From positions 3,814,565 to 3,878,564 of the forward strand of contig CM037840.1 of assembly GCA_021234535.1 (NCBI GenBank): DNA of 64,000 bases. Reading direction: 5' to 3'. This stretch comes from Stichopus chloronotus (Eukaryota; Echinodermata; Holothuroidea; Aspidochirotida; Stichopodidae). Within the stretch, counting starts at the first letter, position 1. Each line of letters opens with the position of its first letter. Under the pieces are notes generated by a model that saw only the letters and a program-made list of their open reading frames with translations, was not told the DNA's origin and searched no databases. Below are positions 26,111 to 38,800 of this stretch, piece after piece. The position numbers were made by a program, and so were the translations under genes.

Positions 26111-29100
26111 GCTTATAGCTAAAAAGCTAACTAACTTACTTACGGAAAATTGTCAACGAGTTAGCTCTCCAAAGATTTGCAGCTAGAATTAAAACTTGTA
26201 GGGACCTCGCAACTTTTTGGAATTAGTGTGCAAGTCAACAGGGATAATGAGTATGGTACCAAGTACCAAAGGATTCCGGCACTTTTAGTCCTCCATGAAT
26301 TGTGAGGACTTGTCCACGTGAACCTATATCATCTTGTCAATTAAATATGTGCACAGTGATTGTTCAAAAGAATCAAACGTAGCCTACTAGTGCCCTGGAA
26401 GGAAGCATGACGTCACAACACGCTGACCTTGACGTAATCTAACCATCGATCTAGTAGAAAGTATGACTAACTTCCACAAGATCGTGCGTTTCCTCACTTA
26501 CTTTTGACCTATTGTTTTATCTTCTTGTTGTTATTGCTGGGTCTTTCTGTTTTCGACTGTCCTTTTCCAACTGGTTCCTTGTTTTTGTTTGGCTGTGCAG
26601 CTGTTTTCTTGTGTCGTCTAATTGATCAATTTGTATTGTCGTATTGTTTTAACTTATGTAGTTATAGCTTTGTATCTTATTATATCGTACACTTCATCCT
26701 GTGTACTACAGCACCTTTTGATTACTTCTGTAGTATCGTGCCCTTTACAGATGAAGTTATCATTTTGTAATGACGTGAAAGGTACGTGCTGCACTGTTCT
26801 ATTACTTAAAAAAAAAAGAAAACTTTGTTGAGTCAGCGTGAGTCTGTTAGTCTGCTACCTTCTGCATGGAAAACAAGCCTCATTCCAGAAACCAATCCAT
26901 GCATAGGCTACGCGGCGCAATTACACCAGAGAAGTGCAGTATCCCTGCTTATATCACCAGATCTTTCATTGTGGCTGTGGCGCTGTAATATAATCTTGTG
27001 TTCTTGAATTACCGGGAGGCTGGTACGATTTAAGCTAGGAGTTCTCAACGAGTGCGGTACCGCCCACCGCCCGGCCACATAGCCCTTTCGTAACTGCCAC
27101 GGGTCGGTAAATTCGAGAGGGGGTATTTGAAAAAGTAAGGTACCATACCAAAAGCGCAAAGCTACAAAAGCTAAAAAGGAAAACCCTTGTTTTCACACAT
27201 GATTAACCAACGGCTTTGCGAAAGTGTGCACAAGTGATAAAAATTTACAGATTTATGACCCTCATTTGCATATGGGAAAAAAAAAACAATATCCCTTATA
27301 GTGTTATACACCAGTCTACTTTCCCTTTTCATAAGCAGTGTATATAAGCACGTGTGAATAAAGGTTACTTAAATACCGACGTAGAAATTGCATAGGCCTA
27401 CATCACGCAATACGGTATAGTAAAGAGTGCTCTTAACCGTGTGCCGTATCCCAAACTATGAATTAAAACTCCAGAAAATAACTAGTAGAATTATCCGCAT
27501 TGAAATGGAACTAGGTGGATCGCCTTCTAAATTGCAACTCCCTGCTTGGACACCAATAACCTTGCAAACTGCAACTCTCTCTCTCAGTCATTCAGTCATT
27601 TATTTTTGAACCAGATGATAACAAAACATCATGACATTGCCCATTTGCTGGCGGTCAGTGGAGCGCTCAGTTGGACTAGGTCCTCGCTGACCGTTGGAGG
27701 TTTTTCGTCTTTTACGTTTCTTGATCAGGCCTACCAGTTCGGGCAGAGGTGCAGATTCGACGGGGAGGGAAGGGGAGGAGGTTCCACCCTCAATATTTCA
27801 CCAGGGGAGGAAGACTCCTGTAATCCTCCCATGTTCCACAGCCTCAGTAGAGGTAAATACGGACGGGCATACGGAAAAAAAAAAAAAAAAAATTCTTCAC
27901 TTGATTATTACTCATTCAACTTGATTATACTTTTTAAACTTCAAAAAAAAAGGAAGGATCACATATGGTCTATCGAAAACGTAGTCAATCCCCCGTGGCT
28001 GCAGAAGACGGAGCCTCTCACCATCAACTTGAGTTATTTCTGACCAATCAGTAAGTTTCATATCAGTAAATAGCAGCGTTCAGACACCAGCTTACGTAGA
28101 ATAAAGCTTTGAAACCAGGATACACGTTCAGTCGGCAAAAAGTGGTGAATCGTACGGAAGCCGAGAGGTGCGGTGGGAGGAAGTAATCGAAATGCTCGTA
28201 AACTATTTGATTCTTCTGTCCCGTTTGTCGTGAACATGCGAATGGGACGTTCCAAAAGAAGTGAGGGGGTACTTCATGAGATAACGATCTCGTATCACGG
28301 TCCCATCTTTATTTTGTACCTGTTTTCTATGCACCAATGGGAATTTGTTGGGTAGAATGATCACAGTAGTACAGCGCCATCTGTTCATTCATTTTGCCAC
28401 TGCTTGACGAATGTTTTAATGTTTGGTAACGATCATTTATTAGGAGGATGTCACAAAATGTTAACGATGAGAATCTTATTTCTTGATGAACCCGGCCCCT
28501 CACTACTTTCGGATTTCCCCCTCCACATGTTTTCGGAAAACTGGACAGGAAAATCGATGGTTTACAAGAAAGTCGATTACTCCATCACACCACACTTCTC
28601 GGCTTCCGTAGAATAGCGTTAGTAAGTACGATAAGTGACTTTCGCGATTATCTCTGTGACGTCATTTTCGCCGTAAAAATTCATCAACCGTTATGAATAT
28701 TTCCGCTAGTTGCAGGTACTTAAAATCGACCCCAAATTGATTACACGAGGTTCTGAGGATGATATAGGACTAAGCCATTATGCGGCCTTTTGACCACAGA
28801 GTTCTAATGTGGCTACTGTTTCAGTCCACTACAATCTAGAACTTGATTCACTGTGGAAACCCCTGTAACAGATTTCAATATTTTCTTTTTGTTTTTTTAG
28901 GGGGGGGGGGGTGGAGTCCCAGTTGGCTAACCATTTTGGGAACTATAGGCCTATGTCGCCTTATTTTGTTGGCCCCGTACGAAATCCAACTTATTCGTTA
29001 TTAGCTTTATGTATTCGTATGAAAAAGACTTTTGCATTTTCGAGGCATAAAGTTGCAAAAATTCTGGTAATCTCCAGCCATCTTGAAGATCTTGTGATGG

Positions 29101-30289
29101 TTCCCGTAGTCAATGAGATGCACCAAAAATATTATTAAACATTTCCTAGCATTATCCATTCGTGAGGATAAAATATTACAAACACCAACTTAGATTGGTC
29201 AGATTAAAATACTAAGGACAATCTAAGATACAGTAATGACGTGGTGTATTTGTTTGCCAACCGCTTGTAAATAGGCTCCCCTTTGGTCCATTTCATGCAA
29301 ATTTTGATGTCACCGGTAGGCCCACACGGCTCAATGGCGTCACCGAAAATATGCAAATGTTTTTCGCAAATTTTTGTTGTCTATAAAAGATAAGTGGAAA
29401 CCTTTTGTGTTGTATATTTTCTAACGTGACTTTCATCCTACGATAGAAGGGATAGAGTCTGCGTCACAAAAAACAGTAGCTTCTAAAATAAATACCTCAC
29501 AAGGAGAGAAACTTAACCTCCCACAAAGATATATACATCCACACAATGATGACGTCACGCGTATTTTAATCCCGCCTATACTTAGTGGCGCAAACAACAA
29601 AAATTTATCGTTCAAATCCAGTGGGAATCATTTATGCCTCGAGGAGGGAAGACAACCAAACGTAAAGAAAGAAAATATTTTAAGCATATAAATAGAAAAA
29701 AAAAAAACTCGAGCAGAAAGAATTGTCAAGAACAGCATGTACAATAAAATTAGATGAAAGCAAAGAAAGAGATTTGGGAGAAAGAAAAGGGTTTGGGGAA
29801 AATTGCAAGAACAGAATTAGGCTGGGGAAAAATCGTTTCCTCTTTGTCTTTCTTCGCTTTTAACCTTTCGACGATGCAACACCCGCAATCTATCAAAATG
29901 TGGATTGTTTCTGATTTTTTTTCTCTTCTTTTTCTTTTAAATATTAAAGGAAACATACTTATTGGTATATGATGCAAACGCGATACTCCCATGGTACAAT
30001 AATGGCCGCGTAGGCCCACCTTTCCTGGGGAGAGGTGCTAGGTTCAAGTGGCGCTCGGCGTCAGCTAGAATTGCGAGAAGATTGTGCAAACGGAGCACCA
30101 CTATCACTAGCGTGGAGTGTTCCAGAAACACCTTGGATGAGAACACCCCGTCGGTCGCCGGAAATACATTTACATTTGGAGGCTAGGACGGTGAGGTGTA
30201 AAAATGTGACTCAGCTTTGATTTTGTAGGGTGGACCAGAAGCAAAATGGTGCTATATTTGATGCTAGATGTGAACTCAATATATCTCCA

Positions 30290-30930
30290 ATAACTTCTGT
30301 TTTTTTTATAAGTTGTCATTCTAGCTTTTTTACTTTTCATTTTGCTTTTCACTGCACGTAAAATATTCATTTATTGACTCCATCTGAGTATGCCTAATTT
30401 GGAATCCAATTTCTGCCTGCCTGTAGATTACTTCGGACTAAGCTGGTTGATGTTGAACTAGTGTTCCTGTGTTATCGAATACATCGTCCATGACCTACAT
30501 GTAGTTTTTTTTTAATTACTTCCATTTTCAATTTAGGTAAAAAAAGGTGACCAGCCAGTGTTACGTATAGTAACATGGTTCTATAGTTCCACTCACTAAA
30601 CTATAAGGTCCCACTGCACTGCTCTGCGCTCACTGCACTTACCATAACAATACCGGTGCATTCACTTTCGGTGTAGCGAGGGGGCATTTCTGTGCATGGA
30701 CATGCTTCATCCATGCATGCATGACTGTCAGTGACACGCAAAATCCGGGAAAATATGTTGTAAAAATATGAATTGTGCATGCAAATATCTCACAATTTCT
30801 AATCCTACTAAGACTTGAGAAATGGAAAAGGAAATATTATCTTAACAAATTTCTCAAATTTTCCCCCAAGACTTTTCTAGAGTGGACAACTTCCCCTGCC
30901 CCCTCCATTCGCCACTGGTGATACATGCTT
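30290..30930 (+). repeat. Interspersed repeat, copy 1 (pair with 31890-32405)
   Basis: Ordered shared words with the second copy: CTGAGTATGCCTAATT, GGCATTTCTGTG, AGTGACAC, GGGAAAATATG, GAGAAATGGAAA or similar, TTTCTCAAATT-CCCCC and terminal CGCCACTG. Confidence 0.6.
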
Positions 30931-31889
30931 ACATTCACCATATAAGGAGCGGGTAGAGCTCGATTTCGTAAATAATCATGTAAGCCCCACAAAATCAAAT
31001 ATTCCCTACAAAAGACCCCAACATTTCCGATGTTCCCCGGCGCGTGCCTATCCTTCTCTTCCTCAAGGTAGCCCTACATGCAATTCATTATATTCACCAC
31101 CTCGTTTTGTAGGACTCGGATCGGCCGCCTGTTGCCCAGCCGATGATGGCTAGTGACTGTGAAAAGGAGGCTTGTCTGGAAACATATAGGTATATGATGC
31201 TGATGGAATTTGCATCACTGGGCTTGATTCTACTTATTAAAACTAAACTTACTTGGTCAATGATATACGTGCTTTGGTACACAACGACCGGAATGTCATG
31301 AGTTTCTATCGTATGCTCGTCTTTCCTCAGTTGCATCACTTTGAACGAGATCCAATAACAGACAAAAAAAAAAAAAAAAAAAGGAAAGGAAACAAAAAAA
31401 AAAAAAGAAAGGAAAGAATGACACTATACATATATAGATATGACAGATACACATATAAATGAGTATGCATGTAACCAGGAAGGGAATCCCTGCTTTTGGA
31501 ACAAGGATATTTGTTTACTTGTGAAATATTTGGATGACCACACTGACATCTGGAAAATATGTACAGGAAAGAGGAAGGAGATTGAGAAAAAAAAAAAATA
31601 TTAAAAAGGCCAAAAGAGAAAGATTATGTTCGGCACCATGCCAGCGTTGCAGGCTAAAGAGCTGTCAAGTGACTACGAGGACATTCACTGCACACTTTAG
31701 ACGGAAATGAGGGGTATATTATGGAATCCCATCTCAATTAAAACTGTTTACAGAAGAAGGATTGAAGATAGAACACGAGCAATCCTGTGGTCATCATAAT
31801 CAGTTTTATAGTTTGATTTAATTTATGGAATTATAACATGACGTCATATGGGAGGAGAGAGAATGTGACTATATCTCAAGGAATGCCTA

Positions 31890-32405
31890 CATTTTTAGCA
31901 ATGACTTTTTTTTATCATTTTGCTTTGTATTGCAGGTGAATTATTCATTTTGAGACCTTATCTGAGTATGCCTAATTCAGAATGACAATGTGATTAAATA
32001 GTGCAGTTTTGAAATATTGGTAGGCCGGCATTTCCCCAATTCTGTCTCCAATGTTGAAAAGATCCTGGTCGGCAGTAGCACTTAGCCGGGCTGGCGAAGC
32101 ATGCCATAAGTATTGGATGTCACACCGATAGTCTAGTCTAACTAAACTCGGACAGATAAAGGTGGCATTTCTGTGGAATGTGACTTTGTCCTGCTTCATG
32201 TCCCAGTGACACAAGAAATCTCGGGAAATATGTAGCATTAGATTGTGAATTATGCGAGGAAATGTTTTACAATTTCTTATCGTAAAATCATTGAGAAATT
32301 GGAAAGGATATTCAGCCATATTTCTCAAATTCCCCCCCCCCCCAAATTTTCCAGGTGGGGCAAGTTGCAACCCTCTGTCTGGCTATTGGCTACGCCACTG
32401 AGAGG
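31890..32405 (+). repeat. Interspersed repeat, copy 2
   Basis: Same order of words as 30290-30930, about 1.5 kb away in the same orientation. Could be a local duplication or two insertions. Confidence 0.6.
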
Positions 32406-33069
32406 AAATGAAAGGAAATTAGAGCCTTGGAGAGAAAAATGAACGTATAAAAAGCAAGACAGGTTCACTGCATGGCCCTTGTAGTAGATCAGTACACTCA
32501 ATTATGTTATGTCACTACGGTACTGTTGCATCTTTTCTATCAATATAATTAAATCTTTTCTAAGAATATAATTCAGATAAGATGCAATCACGAGCACCAC
32601 CTCTGTTTGTCAATATTCCTCTCCCCATGCATCTGGCGATTCACTCCCCGAGACCTATTTGAAAACATCTGTGACAGGGCGTCCTCTGTTGACTTGCTGT
32701 CCTCTACAAGTCACCATATTACCAACATACAGACTACTGGCATACATTCAGAGAAAAACCATATACCAAACACAAAAGTTGTCATTCCTTTTTATTTCTT
32801 AAAAAATTATACTCAGATTTGTGTATTTTTCTTTCTGATACATGATAGTAATGCTTTATAACATCTTATAATTTCATATTTTATTTACATAATCAAGAAA
32901 CCTTGTCTTCACCTCACAATTCCAACACAGTAACCTAGCACTTATTGTTTCCGCGAGAGAAATTGCTTTTATTGACACCTTTTTTCACCAATTAAGCCAC
33001 CTCCCAGTAGCGCCTATGTAACTTCACCGACGCCACATGCACAGTACCTGAAAAGGGAAAATCCACACT

Positions 33070-33360
33070 GTTACACCTGACCTACAGAATACACTCCACA
33101 TTATATCTTTCCTCCTACATTTTACACCCACACCATGCCCTCTCCCCTCCTGACCTATAATGTTCCACCCACACCGGCCACTTCCCAAATATCCTGACCT
33201 ACAGGGCATACTTTACATTACAGTACCACTTCCCTCCTGATACAATTTCTGTTCACCAGCAACACCTCTCCATTCCCAAACTACACAACATAGTATCCAT
33301 ACCACCTCTCAAGTAGTTGACCTTTTATGTGCATCCACCCTTCCTCTCCCCTCATCACAT
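33070..33360. repeat. Pyrimidine-rich degenerate repeat
   Basis: CCTGACCTAYAG-type words recur at about 33078, 33147 and 33193 within a C/T-rich stretch; another occurs at about 33479. Confidence 0.4.
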
Positions 33361-34499
33361 ATTTTTTTTTTAAAACTATAGAAATAGTCAGACAGGTCAG
33401 TGAACTTCACATTTTGGTCACACTTAAATCTATGTAACTTATGTTTGGGGGGACAATATCAACTCTCTTCACCAACTTCCTGACCTACGGAGTTTGTGGT
33501 GATGTCTAACAGAGTCAATGCCTTTAAGAATGCACTTCTCAGATATGTTTGGCAGTGTGGAAGATAGTTTTGGGGCCAGGGTTTTGGGATGTCTGCTTTT
33601 TCGGGTGGTCTTTCTATGAGGACACTGTACTATTTGACCCTTAACGCACCAAAGTAACTTAACTAACCATTCTTCTGTCGTATGTGGCCTCTACCACAGC
33701 TTACTTAGCCAGGGAAATTTGCCAAATGACTTACTCAACCTGTTCGAAAAATGACCTCCAGTTGTGGAAATCATTCTTTTTCCGTGCTTGTGTTGCTGTT
33801 TTAGTAAACACAGTGACAGAGCAGAGGAACATGGAATGATAGAGTTTTATGGGGGGGGGGGGGGGGCAGTCAAGCAAGCAATGCTTTTGATTGGTTTAAC
33901 ATGGAGACCATCTCAAATGCTTGCATCATGTTAATACCGGAGTTACCACCACCATAAATACAACATAGCATCAAGATTTGGTAATACCAGCATATAAAAC
34001 TGGCTTAAGGCTTTAATTGATGCCTGGTAAGGTGCTTCTGACACCACTGACCCGCAATTGTGTGTTAATCATGGTAATACATATGTGCGAATGAGGGATG
34101 AAAAAGGAGTCCTTGTGGCAACGGCCTGTTAATGGTTCATAATCCACTCGTAGCAGTCTCCTCCAAGCATTGTGGGTATCGCACAACAAAGCTACAGGAG
34201 AACTGAGGGGTGAATCGTACAGAATTACAAAACATCGACAGGGGCAAAGAAGATCAAGCGGGAAATTTAACAACATAATCTCTGCAAACGAGCTTCCAGC
34301 CACTCTGTGGTGGAATTGAACACATCCCCTGTAGTTTTTATTCTGTTTCTAACTCCGTCTGTTCCCCTAAGTTTTTATTAAAAGAAAAAAAAAAAAAAAA
34401 TAATAAGCTCAGCTGTACCGCTGACACTATACAGCAGGATAAAACTATTATTGTGTAGTTTTAAACCGCTTTTTTTTACTCCAAATCAGAGGAAATGTC

Positions 34500-34835
34500 C
34501 ATTCCCTAGGCCCTTTGACCTGCCCTGCACAAGGTGGGGAGAAAACAGTTTCTGCTCCAGTGCACTTGATTATTTTCATCAACATTTTGTGCCACGATCG
34601 TTTCCGCGCACATCTACAGCGATCCTATGAGAGGCACACATGCTGGAGGAATGATTCCCCCAAGGTACACACAAGCTTACATTCCTATTACATCACAAGT
34701 AGTACGGGACAGTATCACACGCTTGGACGGGCCTTAACAATTGGCTAATTACAGCACCCCATCTTGAGTCCATACCTTGTGGTTGATCGTTTATTCACCA
34801 ATGAATAAACTCTACGGCAATTTTTTTTTTCCCCC
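34500..34835 (+). repeat. Interspersed repeat, copy 1 (pair with 46540-46815)
   Basis: Shared ordered words: CTCYAGTGCACTT, AGAGGCACACAT, TTACAGCAC, CTTGTGGTTGA, ATAAACTCT and a terminal poly-T. Confidence 0.6.
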
Positions 34836-35194
34836 ATGATGGGCAAATCAATATGCTGGATTCTACTGACGAGTCTCGTGTCCATGAAAAGTCGTTTTGC
34901 AAGGAAAACCAGAGAACCAAAGTGCAACCAACTAAAAATACACCCGCAACACATCAGCTTAATTAACGACAGATGACACATCGGGTGTAATGATTTCTTT
35001 TGGCTTGTGAAAAGTGATCTTAAAAGCCATCATCATTAAGTAGGCAGTAAACAAGACGAAATGTCAAAAACATGAAATGGCTAACACAGGCTGCAGAGAT
35101 GTGAAAACCAAACAGAAATGGTGGGACACGACTACTGGTGGATGTTGAAGCATACGAAAAACACACGGGGTTGAACAATGCCACTCTCTGGGTG

Positions 35195-35200
35195 TTTATT
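35195..35200 (-). promoter_or_regulatory. ECHDC3: Candidate ECHDC3 polyadenylation signal AATAAA
   Basis: First AATAAA I find on the minus strand downstream of the stop. It would give a 3'UTR of about 0.5 kb containing a degenerate tandem repeat. Transcript data are needed to confirm it. Confidence 0.35.
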
Positions 35201-35294
35201 TAAGTGGGGCAATTACCATTACCCACAAATGTAAGCTGTAAATGAGTGAGACCGGAATTGGAGGCAGCATAATGCGTTATATTAAATTCATTGC

Positions 35295-35485
35295 CATTAT
35301 TCAGGTGACTGAAACAACAATTACCACACTTTGGAATATTGCCACCCTTCACGTGACTGAATCAATAATCACTGAAATATCACCACCGTTCAGGCGACTT
35401 GATCAATAACGACCGAACTTTGGAATATCGTCACCCTCCCACCATTAATGTAGCTGAATCAATAACCACCAAACTTTGGGATACT
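35295..35485. repeat. Degenerate ~55-bp tandem repeat in the ECHDC3 3' region
   Basis: Three to four imperfect units share the words GTGACTGAATCAATAA, CACC and ACTTTGGAATAT. It lies between the ECHDC3 stop codon and the candidate poly(A) signal, so it is probably transcribed in the 3'UTR. Confidence 0.6.
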
Positions 35486-35720
35486 TGATAGCATGTAACT
35501 CTCAAGGTTTTCAAACCCACATCAATCTGGAAAATGTTTTAATGATATGAAGAATAGCTAAACAGTCTATTACTGAATTTCCATGCTTTCTTCTTTCTTT
35601 TTTTCTATAACTGGTCCTGCTTCATGTAAAACTTGTTTAATAGAGGGAGACAATGGGACGGCCTTACAATTTCTTAGCTCAATATTTCCTTTCCAAGGTT
35701 TTCTCCTTTTTTCTCTCCAT

Positions 35721-35841
35721 CTAGTCGTGAGCCTTATTGAAAGTGTTACTCCACGTTGGATGTTCCTTCTTGATAAATGCTCTGATACCTTCCTGCCCGT
35801 CTATTAGGCTTAGGTTGTCCACCATCACTTGGCCTGCCTCT
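35721..35841 (-). CDS. ECHDC3: ECHDC3 exon 9 (stop codon)
   Basis: Encodes [20 protein letters not shown], then [12 protein letters not shown] and a TAG stop at 35723-35721. The acceptor is TATTCAG. The motif DGQEGIxAF is typical of ECHDC3 C-termini. The phase (AG|A) joins exon 8 directly, so no exon is missing between them. Confidence 0.94.
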
Positions 35842-38800
35842 CTGAATATCAAAAATAATAAAATGATTATAAATAAAAATAAATACTAAAAGAGATTTTA
35901 CAAACCACTCTTCAGAAGACACCATCCTTTTTCTCAAAAAAAAAGCCTAGAGTGGTGACATTCCAAGAGATAACGACAGAGTATGCTGATGTACCGGGAG
36001 GCAAAAGACAAAGAAAAATTGGACAATTTGGAAATACAGTTACATTTCTCGAAATCACGTAGTCGATGATGTAACATTCTCGATATTGCATCATAGACTC
36101 CCTTTTGAATAATTCAGTGGTCTCAGGTTAGCCAAAGGTCAGTAACTCTACACATTTTGGTAAAGATGCAGAGTTGTATATTAAACATGTTATCTACAAC
36201 ATCTCACGTGTCACCTTATGGCCACCACGGTGGTGGATCAGAACTTGGACGACTGGAACCCCTCCAATTGTCCAATCCTGAAAAGGCAAAACCATTCAAA
36301 TAATTCATGACATAAGGTTGAAGTCTTCAGATCAAAAGTCCCTCCCTACGTAATGGAATGTCTCCTAGTTTCAGACTTTACCGACTCCGAACATTGCCGC
36401 AACGTTGATATATATATACGAGAAAAGGTTTTTTTGTTTTTCATGTCACAGCAAAATGGGAAATATCACCTACCTAGAACAGTGTAATTAAAAGTTTCCT
36501 TTAGTGTTCTTCATGAAAATTGAAATTTACATGCATTTCCCATTGACCAAAGGATGTTTTGGTCACAGTTTCTTCCACAAGTTTTGTAGTATGTCTGTTT
36601 GAAGGTTTCTCAAGAGGAAAACTCCACTTCTCACGACTACTTCACTTGCTTAAAATTCCTCTCTCAGAAGTGAACTACTCGAGCACCCTTACGCCTCTAT
36701 CAATTTTGAAGCTATTACATAATTAATGGACTATGTTGCAACTCTTCACGAGGGGCTGCAGAGACTGCTCAAAGTACCATGGGGCAACCAGCATTTTCCT
36801 CCCAGACTCCTCTCTAACTCAAGAGTTTCATACCCACCTGTAGGCCTCTTTCCTGGATTTTCTCATCTGACTGTTGAAACAAGATTTCCCTAATGAAATC
36901 ACTGAGCTGCTGTACTGGCATATTTTCTCCGCAAGCCTTTGAGTCTGAGAATCAGGAAGGGAAGAATGGAATTGATGGTTGCACTGAATTTCCTGCGTTG
37001 CACAAAAGAATTGCAAGCTCCACAAAATTAGCAACCAGTACCTACAATCTTGGACAAAATTGTTGGGACACTTTGTCGTATGTTGCAAATATAATACTGA
37101 ATTTTAGGTGATAGGATAACATGAAACCCCGCGCCCCTTTCCAATGTTGCGCTACAGAAGTGAATGTACCCTTTGAACAGCAATACTATAGCCAACATTG
37201 AACGGGGGCGCGGGGTGTCCCAAGGTATTTTGTCCAAGATTGTCTGAGTTTTTTGGGAGCAATTTCGAAAGAAAATTGAACATTTTTGGACAAGGTGCAT
37301 CATAAAAATGAGTTATCCGGGCCTATGGGTCTGGGGATTTTCAAATGAAAGTATTCTGAATTTCGACTATGAACATAACAAGTTTAATTTTAATTTTGGG
37401 GGTTTATTTGTACATGTTTTGTTGGAAAGGAGTGATCATGAATAAATAGATTGTTTCGTGGTTTTGTATGCGGACAGAAATAGTTGCATTTAGAAATAAC
37501 ATTGATGGGCAGCTGTTGCATTGCGTTGCAACAGGAATGTTACTGCAATTGTAGAAAGCTGGTAGGAATCCCAGTTATAATGTATTCTGAAGTAGCTCCA
37601 CGTTCTACCAAAATGCGTTAAAGTCAGAACTGTAGATTCAGCTTAATATTAAAATAAATGGTAGAACGTTAGTAAAGGCTGGTTTTTTACCTTTTCGGCC
37701 GCTAAATCAAGATTTGTGACTGCAATTTTTACTTTGCATGAAGCTGGTAACATACGTAATCTTCAGTCGTGTAATCTACACAATTTTTCCACGGGTTGTT
37801 TAAATTTTCCTGTCAAAACATTTGGTAGAACGTGGGTTTCATTAACCTATACTGTCGGACGCTGTTGTTAGGTCTAAGTCAGCTTGGATGGGGAGACCGG
37901 GGTTCGATTCACGGCATGACCATAGTGTTCTTCACTGCTCAATTATCCACTTATAAACTCAAATGTCTGTCAACTTCTCATTTTTCATTCATTCATATAC
38001 AGCATAAGGTTATATATATATATGTATATTAATATAATGATATAGCTCTAACAACAAATATGTACTCTGAAGTCCGTTGAAACTGCTTAAAATGACTGAC
38101 ATATTACAGTGCACCATGTACGGTACAATAGAATGGGTGCCACAATGTCACTGTTATGTGAATATGAGCAAACGTCACATTTATTAAATTTGTATTTTAG
38201 GGGTTTGTTTTGTATAATGATAGTACACTTTTTTACCCAGATTAACCTGCAAGTCAGTCCTAATAGACATTAAGTGTAGTTACTTTAATACCAGACACCA
38301 CGTCATCACTGTGAACAATTTGAATAAATAAAACATATACATCGATCTTCTTCAACGGACCACTAACATGTTATTTTTTTTGGGGGGTGTTTTTTTTTGT
38401 TTTTGTTAGTTTTTTTTCTTCGTTACCTGTCTCAATATCAGAGTTTGAGCCGAAAGTACGTCAGTTGTATCACACAAAATGTTTTAAAGTAGTTTCATGG
38501 TCGACAAGATGCATTGGAGTTATAACGTTACCTCCCCAATGACTGCATTTTATTAAGCACATTTAGTACAAATACATCAATTTCACTGACTTATTCCTCC
38601 CCTTACTCCGTAATAACATTGACAACATTCACACAATAATATTATTACAGTAAACCAACTTCAATATAGGCCCCAAACATGCCGAACATGCACTGCTGAC
38701 GTTTCTTGTTGCAAGGAATATCACCCCCCATTTTGTCGTTTAACTTGTTTCAAACTGACGATTTTTCCTGTGAACCGCGCATGCTTCTAAACCCTCGAAA

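Larger units (their letters stand above)
25265..35190. other. Intergenic stretch, right part
   Basis: No exon chain that I can support on either strand. Holds paired diverged repeats (30290-30930 with 31890-32405; 34500-34835 with 46540-46815), a pyrimidine-rich degenerate repeat at 33070-33360 and homopolymer runs. Short open frames here lack splice context or recognisable motifs. Confidence 0.4.

Noticed and set aside
27034..27130. Possible hAT left end (GTTCTCAAC with GC-rich text)
   Set aside because: No matching right end or target duplication was found.
27546..28043. 165-codon plus-strand open frame
   Set aside because: Runs through a poly(A) tract, low-complexity text and repeat-like sequence; no motif or splice context.
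29990..30190. GC-rich island with open frames on both strands and a B-box-like GGTTCAAGTGG
   Set aside because: No good A-box, no foldable tRNA, and no splice partners, so neither a Pol III gene nor an exon can be supported.
36230..36280. Splice-like segment between ECHDC3 exons 8 and 9
   Set aside because: It is bounded by AG and GT, but its frame soon hits TGA and exons 8 and 9 join perfectly without it.
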